A DNA stretch of 64,000 nt from the NCBI GenBank assembly GCA_932294295.1, contig OW028574.1, positions 28,590,145 through 28,654,144 on the forward strand. The letters are read 5' to 3'. Position 1 is the first letter of the stretch. Each line of letters starts with the position of its first letter. The stretch is from Alitta virens. Lineage: Eukaryota > Annelida > Polychaeta > Phyllodocida > Nereididae. This document shows, piece after piece, positions 58,701 to 64,000 of this stretch. A program made the translations under genes and the position numbers. Under the pieces are notes generated by a model, which worked only from the letters and a program-made list of their open reading frames with translations, ran no database searches and was not told where the DNA came from.

Positions 58701-60341
58701 TCCAAATCTGCCAAGGCCCACCCACGACTAAAATTGTTCGTTTCGGAAATTGGATTATGAAGGCCGAAGTTTCCCGGAAATTTACCCGAGCCAATTTGAA
58801 GGACTTAAGCAAATTATCTTTAATTTTAAATTCATTTCAATTGCATATATATATCAAAGAAAGACATTCCTTAATACATATAATTAGGAATTATTATAAC
58901 GCATTGCAATTAAAGTATCAGGTCACGTGACATATGTTAATTTATGCCCCCCCCCCCCCTGGGTCGCGGGATGTTGGTTTTGACAAAAAAAAATTTCAAT
59001 AATTATATGGAATTCATAACATAATTAAATTATAACACATTGCAATGATCATGGCCCAGTCCAGAACCAAGCTTTAAATAGATAATTTTAATTTTTGTTT
59101 TGACTGGCAATTTAATTAGTTGGTACGCATTATAGCTAGGACACAGGGAATGCTTAAATCTGGATTAAGTGTTTAGTGTTTTTAATTATAATTCGTGGAC
59201 ATAGGATTGCATTTAGGCCTATTAGACTATTGTTGCGAAACAGCGGTTTATCCCATTGTTTGTAACAGTTTGTTTAATTAAGCCGGGGGAACCGGTACAG
59301 GTGTGAATTAAGCCTACAAAGTTCTATAGATATATCTACAGCTTTTTCACCCGTTGTTTATAACAGTTTGTTTCAATTGACTATTTCCCGCCCTGCAGCT
59401 GTGAGCAACATATCTCCAAAATAATTCTAAGCTTGATATCTATCTCCAATATTCTAAGATATCTATCTTCAATATCTATCTCCGAAATAATTTCTGCTGC
59501 ATAATTGTATAAGTATGGGAATTATTTGAAGCTAATTTGTGCAGAAAGGGAGTTTTCACGAGTTAGAAAGTTGGGCTTTGACTTTTTTGTAACATTTATA
59601 TCTATTTTGTGCTTTTCCAAGACATACATGTGTCAAAATAAGAAATTGTGGTCAGTTTTCTATGAAGACGGGTTAACGTATGTTATTGAATCGTGCAGTT
59701 TACTGGCATGTTTTTGAAATATAACAATTTCCCTCTCATTTTGAATTTTAACCAATAACCGCAAGGAATGTCATAATCTATCTATATGTAATTATGTATT
59801 AACCAGACGTGTCATAGAATTTATGTAAAAAATGTTATTCTATTTTATTTCTGACAGGACAATTCTAGTTGTTAAAAAAATTCTTCCCCCCCCCCATTAA
59901 AGGGGAATCCCGGGATTCCCTCGTCTAAAAATAGATGTACCGCCGGAGGTCGCCGAGTGGTATGAAAGCTATGATACCAAAGATGATCTACTACAAGATG
60001 CGCAGGCTAGCATGTACACAATGGGAACCAGTTTGTGACGTCGCCATCTGGCTAATGGTAGCAGAACTACTGCAGCACACAGTCAATTGCAGATTGCTAA
60101 TGTAAACCCATAATTATGAATAATATGATCGTATATATTTATTGCTAGTCAGGAATAATGAAAATAATGAGAATTCAATTTTTAAATATTTATTGGCCTC
60201 ATGCATTGATATACAAATTGCGAATGCAAATAATTTCGTTCGAACGACAAATCCCCAGCCTTTATTTTTCTTTGCATGTTTCTTTAAAAGCTCCGTAGTT
60301 TTCTTTTGTCAGAATTAAATTTAAATTTAATATGAAATAGT

Positions 60342-60600
60342 TGAGGTAGATGTAATGATGAAATAACACAAGGTGTAGCTTGGCAGAGAGAGGGTGGCTT
60401 TTAATCCAATGGTATGTATATCATAAGTACAAGTGTAACAAACTGTAGTGCAAAGGTATTTCTTGAAAACTATTGACAAGGGAGGTGCCTTGTACTCTGC
60501 ATCTATGCTGAGGCAAGTAAAAGACCCTACCCATGGGGTAAATGTGTAACATGGTGTGGACTTAAAGCCTTATCATCATTACATCTGCCTCTAGACAATT
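60342..60600. mobile_element. Small inverted-repeat element inside F
   Basis: TTGAGGTAGATGTAATGATG at the left and CATCATTACATCTGCCTCTA at the right pair as imperfect inverted ends of a ~255-bp segment. It is non-coding. Just inside the left end is ATGATGAAATAACACAAGG (60355-60373). Confidence 0.6.
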
Positions 60601-60806
60601 AACACTACAATGCATGGCTTGGCCCATTCATTAATTATAATATGTTACAGCCAAGGGAAATAAATATTTCAGAATAAAATCGATGTAGGCAGCATAACTT
60701 TATAAAACTGGACACCTGTGTAATATACATCGCATATATCACATGTTTCACCACTGAAATGTTTAACAATCAAATAAAATACATATTTTATTGTTTCAAT
60801 ATTTAC

Positions 60807-61868
60807 CTAACTCTGGTCCATCATGTTGCATGACTTGCTGTACTTCTTGTATGCTGGGGGCTGGTACTGCCCTTCTTGTCAGTCGCGATTTACTGAATTG
60901 GAAATAAAAATTTCAATAATTTTGAGATCTGATGAGTACTTAACTGACCTGATAAATGAATTGATCATAATGCTTTACAGATTGGTGAATGAAACCTTTG
61001 GCTGAAACCTGATTAAAATAATTAATCAAATAATTTAAATGTCATAGGAGTCATTAAATGTCATAATCTTACAGCTTTAAAAAATATATGACAATTCATT
61101 CTTTAAATATAACTTACGGGTCATTTGGATTCATCCGATCTGTTCTTTTAAAGTGCTTGCCACATACTCTCAATCCCATTAATTTATTTTTGGGCACACC
61201 ATTAAGGTTTTCCATTACACTGAGCCATTGCTCAATCCTAAAATGAAAAATTTAATACTTAATTCTAATTGAATACATATTTATAAAAAGGTGGGAGGGG
61301 GTTGAATTACTGAAATTAAAAAAGTTGTTCAATGGGTGTATGTGTTAATGCTTCAATACACAGGCATTTCAATTGATTAATATTTTTAATTGTTTAAATT
61401 AAAAAAAAAACAAGAGTGTACCACATGCAAATTTGTTTCTCCAAATTTTTTAACAGTGTATTTATATATGAAATAATATAAAAAGATTTATGAATTAAAT
61501 ATTTTAATACACAAGCATTTCCATTGATTAATCACAATACATGACAGATTCCTATATTATTTTTTCTTTTTACTTTATTTTTTCCTTTCCCTCTCTCTTT
61601 TTATTTGTATATCATTTATACATGTCAATTAAATAATGATAAATTTAATTAATTCACTTAAATATTTGTACACTTTCAAATCAATGAATAATATAGGAAT
61701 CTGTCATGTATTGTGATTAAATAAACACATTTATAAATTATTTAATTAAAAAAATTAATTAAAATTAAATTTAAGGAAATTAACCCACCTTTCATCATCG
61801 CGGGGAAATCTGTGAAACGATAAATCATTTTGATTGTTTCCACAGAAACAGCATTTTGTTTTCGACAT
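60807..61868 (-). CDS. THAP-domain coding exons of element F
   Basis: Exon 1 (61789-61868) MSKTKCCFCGNNQNDLSFHR then FPRDDE. Exon 2 (61118-61237) IEQWLSVMENLNGVPKNKLM then GLRVCGKHFKRTDRMNPNDP. Exon 3 (60807-60892) KSRLTRRAVPAPSIQEVQQV then MQHDGPEL. The split codons join in frame at both introns (AG/G, CC/T). This is a complete THAP zinc finger: C-x2-C, HRFP, W, C-x2-HF, and an AVP box. No mutation is seen in ~95 codons, in contrast to genes A, D and E. The donor GTAAAT after exon 3 leads to no recognised exon. Upstream 62280-62450 has ATTGG-type and CTCF-like words and may be its promoter. Confidence 0.85.
61528..61720. repeat. Perfect 32-bp inverted repeat in F intron 1
   Basis: TTAATCACAATACATGACAG (start of the 32-base left arm, 61528-61559) is exactly mirrored at 61689-61720 with a 129-bp AT-rich centre. 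The arms begin and end in TTAA, which could be a piggyBac/Kolobok-type target, but arms and target cannot be separated here. Confidence 0.85.
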
Positions 61869-61873
61869 TTTTC

Positions 61874-61916
<43 letters not shown>

Positions 61917-61918
61917 TA
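61866..61918. repeat. (CTTT)n microsatellite
   Basis: About eleven CTTT units, followed by impure pyrimidine tract to 61990, directly upstream (on the - strand) of the F start codon. Confidence 0.95.
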
Positions 61919-62279
61919 ATTTTCTTTTTTTTCTTTTCTTTTTTCTTTTTTATTTTCTTCTTTTCTTTCCCTCTCTTTTTTTTTTTTTCCCTATATTTCT
62001 CCTTTTTATCGTGATTTGTTTGACTTTTCAAATCTCCTGCAGCTCCTCAGGTCAGATATATTTGAAATGGCAGTTACATTGTAGGAAAACACAATGGTTG
62101 CTATGAGTGATGCAGGTGCTCTATAAAAATTTGTTTGTTTGTTGGTACAGGTTGTTTTTATTTATTTTTATTCAGAGTATAATAGTTGTTTTGTAATAAG
62201 GAAATATATAACACAACTGTCATGCGATAAATCAGATCTTACAATTAATTTCTAATTTGTTTGTTATGATCGAAATTTT

Positions 62280-62296
62280 CGCCACTAGGGGGCCGG
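62280..62296. promoter_or_regulatory. CTCF-like motif upstream of F
   Basis: CCACTAGGGGGCCG fits CCASYAGRKGGCRS at 13 of 14 positions. It is close to CCAATAGCCAGATGGCG. This is a motif match only. Confidence 0.35.
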
Positions 62297-62561
62297 GAAT
62301 TAGTTACGCGTCCAATAGCCAGATGGCGTAGTTGTATTTATTACTAAAAACAACTCACAACAACTTCGTTTCGTCGAATTGTTTATTCTACACAGTGTAA
62401 CATATGATTAGGTATGTTGGTTATAATGTACCTTTCAGTTTATAAAAAGTCATATAACTGTTTATTTTAGTTCGCGGCCAACCACCGTGTGGCCGTCGAT
62501 TTCCTGTTTCCTAAAACATGCCTCTGTTTCGAGTCTTGAAGTAGACTGTGTTTGATGATAC

Positions 62562-64000
62562 TAGCAGTGGCGTAGCTAGGGTTAGCAGAGTGGGGGGCAC
62601 ATATAAAACAATGTTTTTTTTTTTTTTGGGGGGGGGGGGGGGGACACCCTCTAAACTTTGTTTTTTCTTGGAATAAAAAATATCGACACTGTTTAACTTA
62701 AAGTGGTGAGGTATGTTCATAGCAATGGGCATGTTTTTAGCAGATTGATGAATTCGGCGCAAATGCGAAAAACAGTGAATTCGGCGAACGGTAAATTCGG
62801 GGACATAGATATAGGCCTATAGGCTTATTATGTCCGCCCACATTGACAATTAAGAAGAAAATTATAATCTAATTTATAAATTGATTTTGAAACTTTTTGA
62901 ATTGACATTTTAATAAATAGTAGAACTTGCAATTGATTTATCTTGTCGTTTGACATTATTGACACGTACAGGACCAAGAATGGTAAGATACACAAATTAA
63001 ATATCATACACTGAGAAAACAAATACCCAAAGTACAGTTAAATAGTAAAATCATTAATTTTAATAGAAAATGTACAGTACGGTAAAATAAAATAATTAAT
63101 TTGTTACAATGTTACCGATAATTAGTAACAACACACATTGTCTGAAAGCAGATGTTTGCACTTGCAATGATAGAGACAATATTATGCAGTTTTCTGCTAA
63201 CTATTGAAATTATGTTTTGTGTAATGCTTTTAAAGTCTATTTTCTCATTATTTATGCTAACTTTTATTGGACTCTTTGATCTGTAGTTATGCGATTTTGT
63301 CGGCCGACAGGGGGCTGGCGATCTTTGCACCGATCTCGCACAGTCGCGCGTGACCTCTCACACTACGCGATTTTTCCCGCCGATTTTGCAACGTTGCAGA
63401 TGAGTGCTTAAGGGGATAATAAATTATGCTTATACTTTGTTTACTTACTTTACTTACTTTGTTTACAACTTCTTTAACATCTTTCTTTACTTTCTAACTT
63501 ACTAACTTACTAACTAACATACTAACCTACTAACTTACTTACTTACTTACTAACTGTAATTGCTGGATTTCTTATGATTAATAATAATAATCAGTGTTTT
63601 ACCTGAAATACAATTTTTTTTTACATAAACATTAAAAGATATTAGTATTATTATATTGCCGCAAAATGTTTGCATATGCCTTCACTCTTAAGTTTTGGCA
63701 TTGTGCCAGCGTAATAATACAGTTGGATCTCTAGCTTAAAGACCACACTTAGTTTTACCGGTAAAAAAAAAATTGTTGAGCGGATTATACACTTCATTGG
63801 TTAATGTGTTGAGTGAGCAGGGCATTACCAATTTTCTCTTTTAATTTGATTGGTTAATAGGCATATTATGTTCATGATTGACAGGTTTTGTAACACTATT
63901 TTTATTTTGCTGAATCTACATAGTAACAAAAATTGATTGTTACTGCACAAAGTAGCAAAGAAATTATGGCCTGGACATAAACAATGCCTAGAAATATTTG
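62562..64000. other. Non-coding with simple repeats
   Basis: T-run to G-run at 62612-62642 preceded by GTGGCGTAGCTAGGG, repeated GAATTCGGCG-like words at 62750-62800, GC-rich patch at 63295-63410 with CGCGATTTT words, (ACTT/ACTA)n microsatellite at 63440-63556. No gene recognised. Confidence 0.5.

Larger units (their letters stand above)
59978..62554 (-). mobile_element. P-like transposon F with 7-bp target duplication, encodes a THAP domain
   Basis: Flanked by ATGATAC on both sides (59971-59977 and 62555-62561). Left end CAAAGATGATCTACTACAAG and the complement of the right end, CAAACACAGTCTACTTCAAG, match at about 18 of 25 positions as imperfect inverted repeats. THAP exons lie inside on the - strand. 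No catalytic (RNase H-like) exon was found, so the element looks internally deleted. The outer 176 and 118 bp are nearly identical to the 292-bp element at 36411-36702. P elements use 7-8-bp duplications, which fits. Confidence 0.8.

Noticed and set aside
61825..62106. Lys/Glu-rich and Phe-rich frames
   Set aside because: Translations of the CTTT/pyrimidine microsatellite.
60154..62436. The 2.28-kb segment as a spliced-out intron relative to the 36-kb copy
   Set aside because: The junctions lack GT/AG in either orientation, and the segment contains its own coding exons.
1..64000. CRISPR arrays, prokaryotic operons, prophage
   Set aside because: Tandem repeats present have no spacer structure, and gene structure is eukaryotic throughout.
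1..64000. LINE/LTR reverse transcriptase or retroviral remnants
   Set aside because: No YXDD-type or integrase/gag motif was recognised in any frame read; absence is not proven without a search.

Overview
The window is animal (metazoan) DNA, not microbial. It is AT-rich, has low coding density, phase-consistent GT/AG introns, tRNA-derived SINE-like units, simple-sequence tracts, a 200-N scaffold gap and many DNA transposons. The repertoire (introns inside P-element/THAP9-like and pogo-like transposases, frequent long G runs, CTCF-like motifs) fits a bilaterian, plausibly a marine invertebrate. The sequence alone does not allow a species call. No ordinary metabolic or structural host gene was recognised.

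Layout. 1-6500: a satellite array of ~70-bp units in a ~626-629-bp higher-order repeat; it reverses orientation across the N gap (4321-4520), carries a 305-bp MITE with an 8-bp target duplication, and fades into decayed copies. 7109-7326 and 19252-19451: two copies of a short element with a terminal hairpin. 7725-13023: a pogo/Tigger-like DDE transposase gene on the + strand, broken in its first exon but with a clean in-phase set of 3' exons; a ~1.9-kb foldback element lies inside it. 16240-16828: a second MITE with an 8-bp duplication. 17500-18070: a broken transposase-like C-terminus followed by a PHD finger, then a CAGCTG-rich repeat whose partner is at 51335-51977.

21350-27763: P-element/THAP9-like transposase gene 'A' (- strand) with its 3' end duplicated downstream. 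The duplicated copy was hit by a 669-bp Harbinger-like MITE whose empty site is preserved in the paralogue. 27985-28870 and 34225-35139: further DNA transposons. 39900-42660: a broken transposase C-terminus on the + strand ('B'). 43750-51331: two tandem P-like genes on the - strand, 'D' (THAP domain through C-terminus) and 'E' (both ends missing). 53890-58720: weak exons and a convincing promoter (CCAAT, octamer, E-box, TATA) on the - strand, mixed with tandem repeats and a duplication. 59978-62554: a P-like element 'F' with target duplication and imperfect inverted ends that encodes a THAP DNA-binding domain but shows no catalytic exons; a 292-bp internally deleted relative is at 36411-36702.

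The unifying theme is a cluster of P-superfamily/THAP sequences: catalytic copies A, D and E, a DNA-binding-only copy F, and a MITE carrying F's ends. This resembles the autonomous, repressor-type and non-autonomous classes known for Drosophila P elements. All exon boundaries were read by eye and have not been tested by alignment or transcripts.
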